DNA of 64,000 nucleotides from Trissonchulus latispiculum (Eukaryota > Nematoda > Enoplea > Enoplida > Ironidae), in the NCBI GenBank assembly GCA_030248195.1, contig JASAND010022074.1, forward strand, positions 1-64,000. Reading direction: 5' to 3'. This document shows, in pieces, positions 9,901 through 18,828 of the stretch (the stretch's first letter is position 1; each line of letters begins with the position of its first letter). The notes under the pieces were generated by a model. That model worked only from the letters and a program-made list of their open reading frames with translations, was not told where the DNA came from and made no database searches. The translations under genes and the position numbers were made by a program.

Positions 9901-12703
9901 ATAGAGAAATTTCGCAGAATGGGCTACCATTCATTTGCTCTTGAATGATGCTTGGCCGGATCAGCACCACCAAAAACGCGGCATGGTCCAGAAGGTTGTG
10001 TTTAGGGCTGACCCCTGGAGGCCTTGGCTGTTCCAAGAATGGTCTGTTACAGACGGACCTGGATTTGAGGCAATCTCGGTCTTCGTTGGGAAATCCATTG
10101 AAGTATCTTCTCTACCACAAAAAAACGCTACCATCGTTTGAGAAGTCATCAAAGACCTTCGAATCTAGCTTGATAGAATGCTTACATAAATTTATTTTTC
10201 TCAGATTATAGTTATCTGCTGTTTATGCAAGTGGAAAAAAATCACTATTTCTTCTGTTTTAGACTCCAAACCCCGACGACGAATGCCGTGTACTTGCCCG
10301 AACTGCAAAAATACTGACAAAATGTTCGTTTCACTTTTTTAATTTTATACTAATTCGGTGTTTTGTATGTATATTTCGTAGAAGACCTTAGTCATGTGGA
10401 TAAAAGATTGTTTCTACGTATATATTTGTTTCTTTCTTTCGTTTCAGCCTCAGTCATCTACGACAAGATCCAAAGCGTCCCAAACTGCCTCATATTTGTC
10501 ATCACTGTGGTAAAACGTACGGTAAAACGTCCCACCTAAAGGCTCATTTGAGATGGCATGCGGGAGAACGTCCCTTTCTCTGTGACTATCCCGGATGCTC
10601 CAAAGGATTCACTCGGACCGATGAGCTCAAAAGACATAGGCGGACCCACGATGGTAAGGAAAAGATGGCTGTTTGATACCTTTATTTTTGACCTTAGCAA
10701 TTCTTTTCGGTTGCGCTCTTTCCGGAATCTCCTCTGTATGCCACCCCACTTAAGGTGGTGATTTCTTTTGGGCACATATTATTGGTTGGCGGCATAAATC
10801 AAGATGAAATTTGAGGAAACTTTCAGAAATATATATGTTCTTTTAGCGTTCTAACACCATCCGAGCAATCCCGATTCAAAAATTCGAGATTTCCGGTCAG
10901 GGCGGTTTTTCCAAATTTCTGAAAGTTTCGCAGCAGCTATACAGCTATGACTATGTTCATTTGAAAGATCTCATTGAGCGTCTCATTTTTGCTTTTTAAA
11001 GCAACTTTCTAGCTTTTCTCTACCGTGAGATATAGGCGATTTTCTTGTTTTGGCGTCGAAAACTTGTCATTTTTGCAGAAATCAAATAATCCAACATTGC
11101 TTGAACTACGCAAGCCGTAAAATCAAACGAAGGACGTCGGTCTGAAGGTCTCACAGGGACAAATTATCCGACGCATGATCGTCTTCCAACTGCAATCCTG
11201 TAGGCTGCTATCATACAAAATGTAGTGTTTGCAAAAACACGACCAATTTTTTTCCAAAGATTCTGGAGCATTCATCATGCAAGTTGGAGGGCTGCTACTG
11301 AACAATTGTGCTCTGCACAAATATACCTAGGGACGATTTTAGTTGCCCCGATTACTGCTTTCTAGCTAAAGTAATCGCTTGACAAATTTGGAAAAAGTAG
11401 GCAAAATACAGGTTACGCACACATTTCAGCTTATTTCTCTACAACGAAGAACGATTTCACAATAAATAAAAAATCGCCCCCAGCCATTTGATGGAGGTAT
11501 CGAAAAATATAACCGATGTCTCGCGAAAAAATTTACTTGAGTCTGCAAAAATTCTGGAAAATTATACTTCTTCTAAAATGTGTTAAAAATATTTTCGAAA
11601 AGCAACATTAGTTTCATGGCATGCATTAAAAAGAGAAAATGTCAAGCTGCATTTTGATATAAAAATGGCTTCTTAACTCCAAGTAATGAATGAGTAATAA
11701 TGGTGCAAAGTTTATGTGACCAAAGGGAATCACCACCTTAAGCTTTTTAAGTCACAATGTGTAAAAATTAATTTTAATGACAGACTCCCACATCTTTTCG
11801 TCAAGTGTTATATACCTACCATTGAACTTAGCAGCTTCAACAACTTGAGCTTTACTCCTTTGAACGTTATTTTGAGTGCTTGAAGATTCGTTCAAATCTC
11901 TGTAGACGCCCAACAACCCCAACCCCGTATGATTTGTTGTTTATCTTGCATAGGATCCGAATTTGGACGTGCTTCCTTTGTGTTGGATATGTTAACGTAG
12001 TTATGATTGAATTTTACTTCCTGGCTGTTCTGCATACGTAGCTTTTGATCACCGGAGAATATTTACTTTGGAAATAACGAAACGGCATTTTTAAAATCTG
12101 TGTACAATATGTTGCTTCTGTAGAGATGCACCGGGGCCGGAAATTGGTGGTCCAAATTGAAGTTTTACTTAGGGTCTTTTCGCGAATGGGTTAGACGAAT
12201 TAATTAACTCGATCCTTTTCGCGAAGGAGTTAAAAGAGTTGAATTTAACTCGCCGAGTTAAGCAGAGTTAAAACTTTTAAGCCGTCGCTCATTCGCGAAA
12301 AGAGTTAAAAATTAACTCTTTTAACAGTACCCTTTTAATGAATGGGTTAAATTTAACTCTTAACCAGCTGACGCTGTACATATATATTAATAAATAACAT
12401 ATTTATTATTTCAACGATGTTAGTTCATTCTGTTGGTAAACTCATGCTTTCGCTCCTGATTTGGCAATATTTTCCGCAGTTTTAAAAATACGAATTTATT
12501 TGTGTTACTGTTAGGAGTCCAATAGCAGTTGTATTTCATAGTAAATTGGGATTAGAATTTCTGTTTCTTATTTTCCATTTCTTATTTATTTTTGTTCAGG
12601 GGAGAAACGATTTGTGTGTCAGCTGTGTCAGAAACGATTCTTGCGAAGCGATCATCTCACGAAGCATCGCCGCATCCATGAAAATTCTTCTTTATTAAAA
12701 TAG
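783..12703 (+). CDS. Sp1/3/4-like zinc-finger transcription factor (gene span, 5 exons seen, 5' end incomplete)
   Basis: A nuclear RNA polymerase II factor predicted to bind GC/GT boxes. Visible coding exons are 783-966, 4535-6748, 10263-10323, 10448-10653 and 12600-12703. All splice phases agree and give 922 residues to the stop. In order: an Sp box in exon 1 ([11 protein letters not shown]), long Ser/Gln/Pro-rich activation regions, an acidic stretch, a Buttonhead box (CTCPNC), then three C2H2 fingers at residues 837-915 counted from exon 1. Finger contact residues (KHA, RER, RHK) match the vertebrate Sp set. Human Sp1 is 785 residues, so this protein is somewhat longer. The start codon is not in the visible exons and is probably in an upstream exon. 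Introns of 3.6, 3.5 and 1.9 kb are full of transposons; one is only 124 bp. Finger 1 is unusual in having C-x2-C. Confidence 0.93.
1016..2186. mobile_element. Long-TIR MITE (CAAG/AATATG family) with nested insertion
   Basis: The arms of about 185 bp (1016-1200 and 2002-2186) are near-perfect inverted repeats, beginning ACAAGAACCAAAAATGCTCC. Each arm holds three CATATGAG-type blocks separated by roughly 50 bp, as in the related elements at 14034, 49314 and 56021. The centre has been invaded by a G-rich element at 1453-1866. No transposase is present and no clear target duplication is visible at the ends. Confidence 0.88.
1453..1866. mobile_element. G-rich MITE, CTGGCATTTTT ends
   Basis: The ends CTGGCATTTTTTTAG and CTAAAAAAATGCCAG are inverted repeats. 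The body has runs of 8-14 G at both sides, with the motif CCGAAAAGTGGGGG, and an AT-rich centre. It is the same family as 51359-51653, which has the same centre (reverse complement), and as a decayed copy at 6804-7062. It is inserted inside the MITE at 1016-2186. Confidence 0.85.
2270..2580. repeat. 146-bp tandem duplication
   Basis: Two copies of a unit of about 146 bp containing CGCTTAAGTCCCCACC and CACAGCACTCTACAGATAC are seen, at 2313 and 2459. A diverged inverted relative lies at 52760-53000. It directly precedes the 163-bp array and may belong to the same composite element. Confidence 0.75.
2606..3090. repeat. 163-bp minisatellite, three copies
   Basis: The unit marker CCGACxTGACC recurs at 2606, 2769 and 2932, giving a period of 163 bp. 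Overlapping reading frames through it are by-products of the repeat. A diverged two-copy relative with a 164-bp period is at 55021-55250. The array is followed about 570 bp later by the hairpin at 3660. Confidence 0.85.
3660..3696. repeat. Terminal hairpin CATATTATAGGGG family
   Basis: The stem CATATTATAGGGGTCGC pairs with GCGACCCCTATgATAT around a TACC loop. The same hairpin core ends the elements at 16602-16641 and 58626-58665, and reversed at 48136-48167. It probably marks the 3' end of a minisatellite-bearing mobile element. Confidence 0.75.
4535..6748 (+). CDS. Sp gene, large activation-domain exon
   Basis: This 2.2-kb exon starts after a TTTTTAG acceptor and ends at the donor GTAAGC (GT at 6749). 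It encodes 738 residues rich in Ser, Gln, Pro, Gly and Thr, as expected of Sp-type glutamine/serine-rich transactivation domains. At 5539-5550 the residues IKLE fit a SUMO consensus (hydrophobic-K-x-E), followed by an acidic tract at about 5585-5850. The reading frame is fully open from 4411, but the part before 4535 is intronic because only the splice at 4535 keeps phase with the Sp-box exon. Confidence 0.9.
6804..7062. mobile_element. Decayed copy of the CTGGCATTTTT G-rich MITE
   Basis: CAGGCATTTTTAGGGTTTTGAAGTG at the left corresponds to the end of the elements at 1453 and 51359. The internal order (AAATTAAAATTTTGAGGTAAAAAC, TTAACATGAGCTT, GAGCGACCGCCAAAATAG) also follows those copies. The G-runs have decayed to GGAGGGAAGG, so this is an older insertion. 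Confidence 0.7.
7546..8460 (-). pseudogene. Non-LTR retrotransposon ORF2 tail, frameshifted
   Basis: On the minus strand the frame reads the C-terminal part of a LINE polyprotein. It has [22 protein letters not shown], then CHLCGT, then, after a frameshift near 7700, [15 protein letters not shown] and a stop at 7546-7548. These are the conserved segment downstream of RNase H and the Cys-His motif typical of Jockey/I/CR1-like elements. An insertion of about 165 bp, itself open in frame, splits the segment between HRIG and CHLCG. No reverse transcriptase core is present, so it is a 5'-truncated dead copy. Confidence 0.75.
8515..9900. repeat. Dispersed repeat, paralogous to 35.66-40.1 kb
   Basis: Blocks here match the second copy in order. 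GGTGGATTAACGgTTTGACC at about 8670 matches 35808; GAcTCACATCTTCGAAAT at 9328 matches 37280; the CTCCACxCCGTATxGACCTA block at 9511 matches 37452. The copy here lacks the 2.5-kb insertion found at 37476-39977, so it acts as an empty-site control. At 9035-9070 a fragment matches one arm of the element at 62082. No coding frame is seen. Confidence 0.75.
10263..10323 (+). CDS. Sp gene, Buttonhead-box exon
   Basis: A 61-bp exon that follows TTCTGTTTTAG. It is entered in phase 1 and left with two bases. It encodes [19 protein letters not shown], matching the Buttonhead box (basic run, then C-x-C-P-N-C) that precedes the fingers in Sp proteins. The donor is GTTCGT, which is weak, but it is the only one that keeps the zinc-finger exon in frame. 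Confidence 0.85.
10448..10653 (+). CDS. Sp gene, zinc fingers 1 and 2
   Basis: The exon follows CGTTTCAG and ends at a good donor, GTAAGG. It encodes finger 1 ([20 protein letters not shown]...) and finger 2 ([21 protein letters not shown]...). The helix contacts K-H-A and R-E-R match vertebrate Sp proteins, so GC-box recognition is expected. Finger 1 has C-x2-C instead of the family-typical C-x4-C. Confidence 0.95.
10750..11742. mobile_element. piggyBac-like MITE (TTAA ends)
   Basis: The ends are TTAAGGTGGTGATT and AATCACCACCTTAA, that is, a TIR of GGTGGTGATT flanked by TTAA on both sides. TTAA target duplication is the piggyBac signature (Kolobok also uses TTAA). The 993-bp body is non-coding. 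A second copy in inverse orientation lies at 50712-52752 and carries two nested insertions that are absent here. Confidence 0.85.
12175..12370. repeat. GAGTTAAAA-rich MITE-like patch
   Basis: Inverted and direct copies of TTTTCGCGAA and GAGTTAAA occur over about 195 bp. The composition resembles the better-defined element at 13004-13167. Exact ends are unclear. Confidence 0.5.
12600..12703 (+). CDS. Sp gene, terminal exon with zinc finger 3
   Basis: The exon follows TTTGTTCAG and encodes the linker GEKRFVC and finger 3 (C-x2-[13 protein letters not shown]). It ends seven residues later at TAG (12701-12703). The contacts R-H-K match Sp family finger 3. No canonical AATAAA was found in the next 700 bp. 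Confidence 0.95.
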
Positions 12704-13003
12704 GTCTGAAACAAGGTTCTTGGCGACTTTTCGAGGACTTTCTGCGTCTCTGAATCGCTGAAGCCTCCAAGGTAACTTCAAGGTGTTGGTTTCTTTTTGT
12801 GCAGTGATTTTTTGAAAAGCCACATATTGCCTAATTTTAGGAGTAAATTAAGTCGTTCTATCGTATTAACACAGCGCATTTTCAGAGAAAACATACTGTT
12901 CTGCCGAATGCGCCACCGTGCCTTTGTGAAAAGCTGCTTTTTCTTCTTTGTAATTTTTCTTGTGCACAAGCTTGCCCAACCAAGCGGGTTCTTCAAGCAA
13001 TCT

Positions 13004-13167
13004 GAGGGCCTTTTCAGGAAAGGGTAGAGTAGAGTAGAGTAGAGTTAAAAATAGCTGTTTTAACTCGCTTTAACTCCACTCAAGCTTGAGTTTCCCTCTT
13101 TCAACTCTTTCATGAAAAGGATCGAGTTAATTTTAACTCTACTCTACCCTTTCTTGAAAAGGCCCTC
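13004..13167. mobile_element. 164-bp MITE with TAGAG arrays
   Basis: The inverted ends are GAGGGCCTTTTCAGGAAAGG and CCTTTCTTGAAAAGGCCCTC, followed by repeated GTAGA units that read in opposite directions from each side. No clean target duplication was found. Confidence 0.75.
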
Positions 13168-14033
13168 ACAATACTATTCCGAGTGCCGCTGAATAGATTT
13201 CCATTAGAAGGTGCCGCTTCCTGGCGTTCGCCGGTGCTTCTATCTGCGCTGGGTTTTCGCTTGTTGAAAAATTTGGGAGGACTTCCCCACTAGTGCGGGA
13301 AAAGGTGAACTTGAACTGGTATAAAATGCCAAAATACAGTAAGGTTTGGTTAGTCTGTTTTCTTTCTACAAGTATATACTGCTGTAACAGCTAAAACTTA
13401 CTTAAAAGTAAGTTTTAGTACTAAAATTTTATACCAAGAAAATCCGGCGAAAATGTTTGACAATTTTGAAAGATATGGCAAAGCTGGCGTTTTCACGGTA
13501 TCTTAAGGTGAGTGAGGGGCCCCGTACCCTACTAACTAAGGAAAACTCTCACTGAGATCCAAGTTTCATAGCTTTTTCAATGAACGCAGCGGCAGAGATG
13601 ATAAGTGGAATGAACAACAACAAAAGTGAAGTACAATAAGCGGGACTCCTTCGAGATCTTAAACTACGTAATTTTGACATGAGATAAGCGATTGCCCAAT
13701 CAGATGCAATTTAGTTCAAACCCTAGAACATGGCTAACAACGATTTTACAGACTTTTTAAAGCTGCTCTTGTTTTTGTTTCAACAGTATGCCACCGCCGC
13801 CACCACCACCGTTGTCTGAAATTTAGTTTGTCTCAGCGTAATCTTTTCTTTGTAGGTGTGGCTTGCTGCAGACAGAGAGGTGGGACAGACAAGATTGCGG
13901 ATTGTGACCAGACATGAATTTTCTTTTTATCCGTGGTTGTGGAATACAATTGACTTATAATGAAGCCATGTATTAGTTGATAGGGAATTCATTTATTGTA
14001 GGCCTTCAAATTTTCTTGGATACAGATATATCT
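13168..14033. other. No gene recognised
   Basis: About 870 bp of unique-looking AT-rich sequence downstream of the Sp gene. A short GCCACCGCC run occurs near 13790. No supported gene or repeat was seen. Confidence 0.6.
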
Positions 14034-14840
14034 ACAAGAAATAAAAATGCTCCTCTGGAGCATGAAAAAAGTAATATGGGTTATGGTGAGGTTGTAAAAT
14101 CAAGAGAGGACTAGTCTTTAAAATGCTTAATATGGGGCTAGGTTCAAAAATAGAAGAGGACTAGGTTGTGAGCGAATTAATATGGGCACAGCTTCGCCGA
14201 ACAACCCATATTCGCGGTTTGTAAATGTAAATTATTATGCATATCCACGATACATTTAGTTTATAGTTCATAAATAATCTACAGCTACGGTATGTGTTCG
14301 AGCTTTATTCGAACTTTTATTTTAGCAAACGTTTTCTTCGATAAATGCTTTATACTAACCTGCGCAATTTACGTATCCATTTATACGGAAAATTTATATT
14401 CACGAATAATTTAGGACTCTCCTACGATCTTCTATTTCCTCCTGACTTGGACCAATAGCTTTGGCATCATAGCCTTAGATCTCTCCTAGGTGTAGAGCCT
14501 GCCGTAGTTCAACACAACAAAATGATGATAATTTACGTATATATTCCTAGCTAGTCCAACAGTGCATGCAAACAGCTATATTCAATGAGTATTCAACGCT
14601 TAAATTTGTTATTGACTGACATTGATAGCTCTAAGCTAAGACGAAACGTGAAATCCCGCGAATATGGGTTGTTCGGCGAAGCTGTGCCCATATTAATTCG
14701 CTCACAACCTAGTCCTCTTCTATTTTTGAACCTAGCCCCATATTAAGCATTTTAAAGACTAGTCCTCTCTTGATTTTACAACCTCACCATAACCCATATT
14801 ACTTTTTTTCATGCTCCAGAGGAGCATTTTTATTTCTTGT
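14034..14840. mobile_element. Long-TIR MITE (CAAG/AATATG family), complete
   Basis: The arms of about 185 bp (14034-14218 and 14655-14840) are almost perfectly inverted. They start ACAAGAAATAAAAATGCTCC and contain an ATGCTCC/GGAGCAT hairpin and three AATATGGG blocks, each followed by AGGACTAG. The 430-bp centre is AT-rich and non-coding. Outside the arms I see no unambiguous target duplication. Confidence 0.9.
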
Positions 14841-15039
14841 CCTTCTCTCATTTTAAAGGATCCCTTTCCAGAAATGCGGTAATGGATACAAGGAGCTTAA
14901 ACAGTGCCGTACGTAGAGCAGAAAACTGATATATAAATATATAGTACCACTGAATTCTCACCTACGCCCCAAGCTTCGGCCGCTGCAACCTGTGTTTGTG
15001 GGTAGTATAAGGATAAAACTTTTTCGCCTCCCCAAAGAG

Positions 15040-15970
15040 TTCGACAGTATGCCCATCGTGTTCAGCGACACGGATTTACTATATGGATACCGCCATAGCG
15101 CCGAAAAACGTTGTTTTAGGCGGTTTGACCAGTGGTCAGTAGGCCCCACAGGCTGTAGTGACCAGTGGTCATTTCCGTCGGTTTCGGCAATATGCCCATT
15201 GAAACGAGCGTAGTCGATTTACTATATATGCCCCGACCAAAACGCCGAAAAACGCAGTTTTAGGCCGTTTGACCAGTGGTCAATAGGCCCCATAGGCTGT
15301 AGTGACCAGTGGTCACTTCCGTCGGTTTCGGCGATATGCCCATTGAAACGAGCGTAGTCGATTTACTATATATGCCCCCGACCAAAACGCCGAAAAACGC
15401 CGTTTTAGGCCGTTTGACCAGTGGTCAATAGGCCCCACAGGCTGTAGTGACCAGTGGTCACTTCCGTCGGTTTCGGCGACATGCCCATTGAAACGAGCGT
15501 AGTCGATTTACTATATATGCCCCCGACCAAAACGCCGAAAAACGCAGTTTTAGGCCGTTTGACCAGTGGTCAATAGGCCCCACAGGCTGTAGTGACCAGT
15601 GGTCACTTCCGTCGTTTTCGGCGATATGCCCATTGAAACGAGCGTAGTCGATTTACTATATATGCCCCCGACCAAAACGCCGAAAAACGCAGTTTTAGGC
15701 CGTTTGACCAGTGGTCAATAGGCCCCATAGGCTGTAGTGACCAGTGGTCACTTCCGTCGGTTTCGGCGATATGCCCATTGAAACGAGCGTAGTCGATTTA
15801 CTATATATGCCCCCGACCAAAACGCCGAAAGCGCTGTTTAGAGTGAGTTTTCCCAACTTTGACCCTGGGCGAGGAACCACGGGAGCCATGCTGACCAGTG
15901 GTCACTTCGGGCGGTATCGGCAGTATGCTCATCGTTTTCAGCGACCCCGATTTACTATATATGGGTACCA
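15040..15970. repeat. 145-bp minisatellite array, about six copies
   Basis: The marker GACCAGTGGTCAxTAGGC recurs at 15126, 15270, 15416, 15561 and 15706, giving a period of about 145 bp. Each unit also contains a second TGACCAGTGGTCA and the block GTAGTCGATTTACTATATATG. The last unit runs into a 3' segment of about 630 bp that ends in the hairpin at 16602. The open frames across it are repeat by-products. Confidence 0.92.
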
Positions 15971-16601
15971 CCCCGAGGCCGAAAAATGCCATTTTTAGTG
16001 ACTTTTAGGGCATTTCTAGTAAAAGTGGGACTTAAAAACTTTTCGCCCAAACAGGCCAAAAAATGCAAAGTTTGGGCATATCTCCTGAAAGCTAGGGAGC
16101 AAAATTAAAAAATCCCCCTCGTTACTTTATGCACCCCTACTGGTAGTTTTCAACAAAAGATACTAGACCTCTCCAACTTCTAACCAGTTCTAGAAAAGTG
16201 TGACCAAAATTTGCGAAAAATAGCGAAAGTCCGACTTTGGGACCTTGGCACAGAGCCAAAATTGGCCAGGTGCCAAAATGACCAAAAAAAGGTAGCATGG
16301 GGGGATCCTGTCTACCAACATATAATAGTAGTATGGTGCCAAAATGCCCACATCGTTCCAACACTTCGCCGTAAAATGCATTTCCAATAAGCGTTATTTA
16401 CTCAGAAAAAAAAAACAAACGCACGGTAACTATCGCCTAGTGCAAAAATTCGAAGTTTCGAATTCGAACCAAAAGTATGGTGGTACTTGTAGTACTACTC
16501 GAGTTGTTTACGATGGTAACCTTTTTACCACTCCCGGGCCTCTAATTAGCTGGCACCAGGCCAACACGGTCTCCAGAGGGCCGCGCAGACGCCTTTACAC
16601 C

Positions 16602-16641
16602 CATATTATGTAGGGGCGCTATCGCGCCCCTACATAATATG
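16602..16641. repeat. Perfect 18-bp-stem hairpin ending a minisatellite element
   Basis: CATATTATGTAGGGGCGC pairs perfectly with GCGCCCCTACATAATATG around the loop TATC. The preceding text (GGGCCGCGC...CTTTTACACC) is shared with the element ending at 58626, showing that this is a conserved terminus and not chance. Confidence 0.9.
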
Positions 16642-16755
16642 AACCGTAGTTTAGTGTAGCTTTACATTGTTTGTAGTATATTGTGAGATTTTTTGGTTGC
16701 TACTGTGATATGTACATAATTTATTTTTATAAAATTGTTTTTGACTATATAGTAT

Positions 16756-17599
16756 TAGGGTTGTGCCGTTAAGAAATTTCTCAATTTTCATTTTCTTCAC
16801 GGCCCGAGTCCAAAACCCGCGGCCCGACTACAACCCGTGAGCTGCGGTGAGGTCCAAAAGTCGCTCAAATCACATCCGGTTTATTCGAGCAGTTTTGTTA
16901 TGTATATATAAGTAGTCCCAAAAAGAACCTTCAAGGCTCAAATTTAGCTGTGATTTCAAGTGCAGCATCTGCTGTTGTTAGAAGCTTTTCATTTCATAAT
17001 TTTCAGGCAATGCTTTGAGCACTATGCAACCACACACAGGAGCTTTAAACCTTATCCTGCAGATGGTAAGATTTTTGGAAAGGATATGAATCGTTCAAAA
17101 ATGGATTGAAAAATTAATCGCTGGAAAAACACTCACACAGCTTATATCTAGCAGCTTTACACACACAATTGACTACTGATCAAAAAGTGGGGAGTTTGCA
17201 GTACTTTACTTATTAGCTTCTTTGTACCCAACCCAAAGTTTGTCTTCCGCCGCGGGCAGAGTACTATGTGGTTCCTTTTGAATTTTACAAAATATACTTG
17301 TTTGATGACAATTTGTCTGTAATTCGGCTAAACCATAATTTTTTGCAGGTAGAGAAAATCTGCATACAGGTTAGTATTTCGCAACATTCTTGCTAATAGC
17401 ATTTGGATAGTAGAATTATGTAGCAAACTTTATTACTTTATTATTTTATTACCAAATTTATGTACCAAACACAACTACTCAAAAAGCCCGAAAAGCCCGA
17501 GCGGCCCGGGTCGGGCCGGGCTCTAAAGAAAACTCGGGCCGGGTCGTCTCCTTCAAATCTCGGGCCTGAAGCTCGCTTCACGACCCTGGCACAACCCTA
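16756..17599. mobile_element. MITE with CGGCCCG-rich subterminal regions
   Basis: The ends are TAGGGTTGTGCC and GGCACAACCCTA. Both flanks inside the TIRs are rich in GGCCCG/CGGGCC words, while the 650-bp centre is AT-rich. The organisation (short TIR, then GC hexamers) matches the hAT-type MITEs at 299, 37953 and 41187. No convincing 8-bp duplication was found. Confidence 0.75.
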
Positions 17600-18376
17600 T
17601 AAAATAGGTACAATTTGTTTACTGTTTTGTATTGTATTTGTATGATAGAATTTTAGTAAAAACGGCGAAGCTGGTAAATATGAACAGATGAATAGGGTGT
17701 GGGGACTTTCCCAAAACTAGGTAAATTTAGTTTTGATGCACGAAACCCGCTGTTTTAAGAATGACCACACTGTTCTTTAAAATTATTATCGGCGGTGGAA
17801 GTTGAAAATGGATTCTATAAGATGCTGTTTTGAACCTGCAACTTTTTTTACGTTATCTGCAATACAAGCGGCTGAGAATTCTCGGAGATACTATTGCATC
17901 TATCTTCTTGGCGGGATAGACTATATTATAAGTAATATAAAAATCGCTCTGTAAATGCTCGGTTCATTGAGGGCTCCTCACCTCCAGCAAGTCTATGGGA
18001 GAGGTGTAGCCATGAACTAGATCTCACAAATGGATGACTTTCTGCTGCTGATTCGCTAATTATCCTAATTTATTAATCTTTTTGCATACAATAGGTCCAA
18101 TTGAACAGTAAGTCAGCAACTGTTGAAGTTATTTCTAAACTTTATCTTTAACCTCTTGAATCTTTCTGATTTGTCCTGAACAAATTTTGGAATCCGTTTT
18201 AGTGGGGATACTTATCTAACTAAAGTTAGAAGTGATAGTTTGCGGCCGGCGGTGCCGGTAAGGAAATCAGCAATCAAAATATCTATACTGAGAAACTAAG
18301 CTTAAAATGGACTCCATGGATATGCTAAAAAGCAGAAGCTACACTTAAACTACGCCACGCTGGCTAAACTACCTAC
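17600..18376. other. No gene firmly recognised
   Basis: Non-repetitive AT-rich sequence. Short minus-strand stretches with acceptor and donor signals (for example a GTGAGG donor near 17990) could be small exons of the 18.4-kb unknown gene, but none is long enough to support. Confidence 0.5.
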
Positions 18377-18548
18377 CTCCGTGGTATCTTCTCCTACTGT
18401 AGCTGGAGTATTTAAACAGAAATTGTCACAACGATTTATAGTTGTAAAGCCTGTCAAAATATGTATCCACATTTCGGCCTCGGATTTAGTTTCATACTCT
18501 GCACCTATACTCTTCTTCATCTTAGCTCCGACAGCACTGGGACAAACA
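18377..18548 (-). CDS. Putative internal exon of an unknown cysteine-containing protein
   Basis: The minus strand is open over 172 bp between an acceptor (ATATCTAG) and a good donor (GAG|GTAGGT). It encodes 57 residues with cysteines in VCPSAVG and in RCDNFC, plus a mixed-charge stretch (AKMKKSIGAEYETKSEAEMW). It is entered with one base of a codon and left in phase 0. I do not recognise the family. It could belong to the minus-strand coding signals at 19.2-21.5 kb. The acceptor AG lies inside the probable target duplication of the hAT-like element at 18557-18828, so the exon may have been created or damaged by that insertion. Confidence 0.45.
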
Positions 18549-18556
18549 CTAGATAT

Positions 18557-18828
18557 TAGTGTTGTTGCTCAGCCGGTTTTGTGACTCTGTCGGCCGGGTC
18601 GAACAGCCCGGCCTGCCGGAAACAGTTTTGATCTATTTGGGTGCATTTAGCAAAATTGTTAGCATTAAATGATGCGTACAGATATGTCCGCGTACAGTCC
18701 GAGATTATGTATCACATATAATATCACGTATTGGCCTGGCTTTAGAAGACCGGCCGGCTATTTCTGACCCGGCTGGGTCTTGGCCGGCGCTGGCGGCGCG
18801 GTTTGAAACCGGCCGGTCAACAACTCTA
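18557..18828. mobile_element. hAT-like MITE, GGCCGG-rich
   Basis: The ends TAGTGTTGTTG and CAACAACTCTA are inverted, and the interior is rich in GGCCGG. The flanks CTAGATAT (18549-18556) and CTGGATGT (18829-18836) agree at six of eight positions, consistent with an aged 8-bp duplication. A half copy lies at about 21560-21600. Confidence 0.7.

Larger units (their letters stand above)
6749..10262 (+). other. Sp intron with LINE tail and dispersed repeat
   Basis: This 3.5-kb intron contains a decayed G-rich MITE (6804-7062), a minus-strand LINE fragment (7546-8460) and a dispersed repeat (8515-9900). The final 360 bp before the Buttonhead exon show nothing recognisable. Confidence 0.8.
10654..12599 (+). 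other. Sp intron with piggyBac-like MITE
   Basis: The 1.9-kb intron between fingers 2 and 3 contains a 993-bp TTAA-flanked element (10750-11742) and a low-complexity GAGTTAAAA-rich patch (12175-12370). The patch resembles the MITE at 13004-13167. The remaining sequence shows nothing recognisable. Confidence 0.8.

Noticed and set aside
15126..15960. Nuclear-receptor response elements in TGACCAGTGGTCA
   Set aside because: The half-sites are in the reverse order to the classical inverted repeat, and the motif is simply a repeat unit. No regulatory role can be claimed from sequence.
15040..15970. CRISPR-like array
   Set aside because: The 145-bp units are contiguous with no unique spacers, and the genome is eukaryotic. 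It is a minisatellite.
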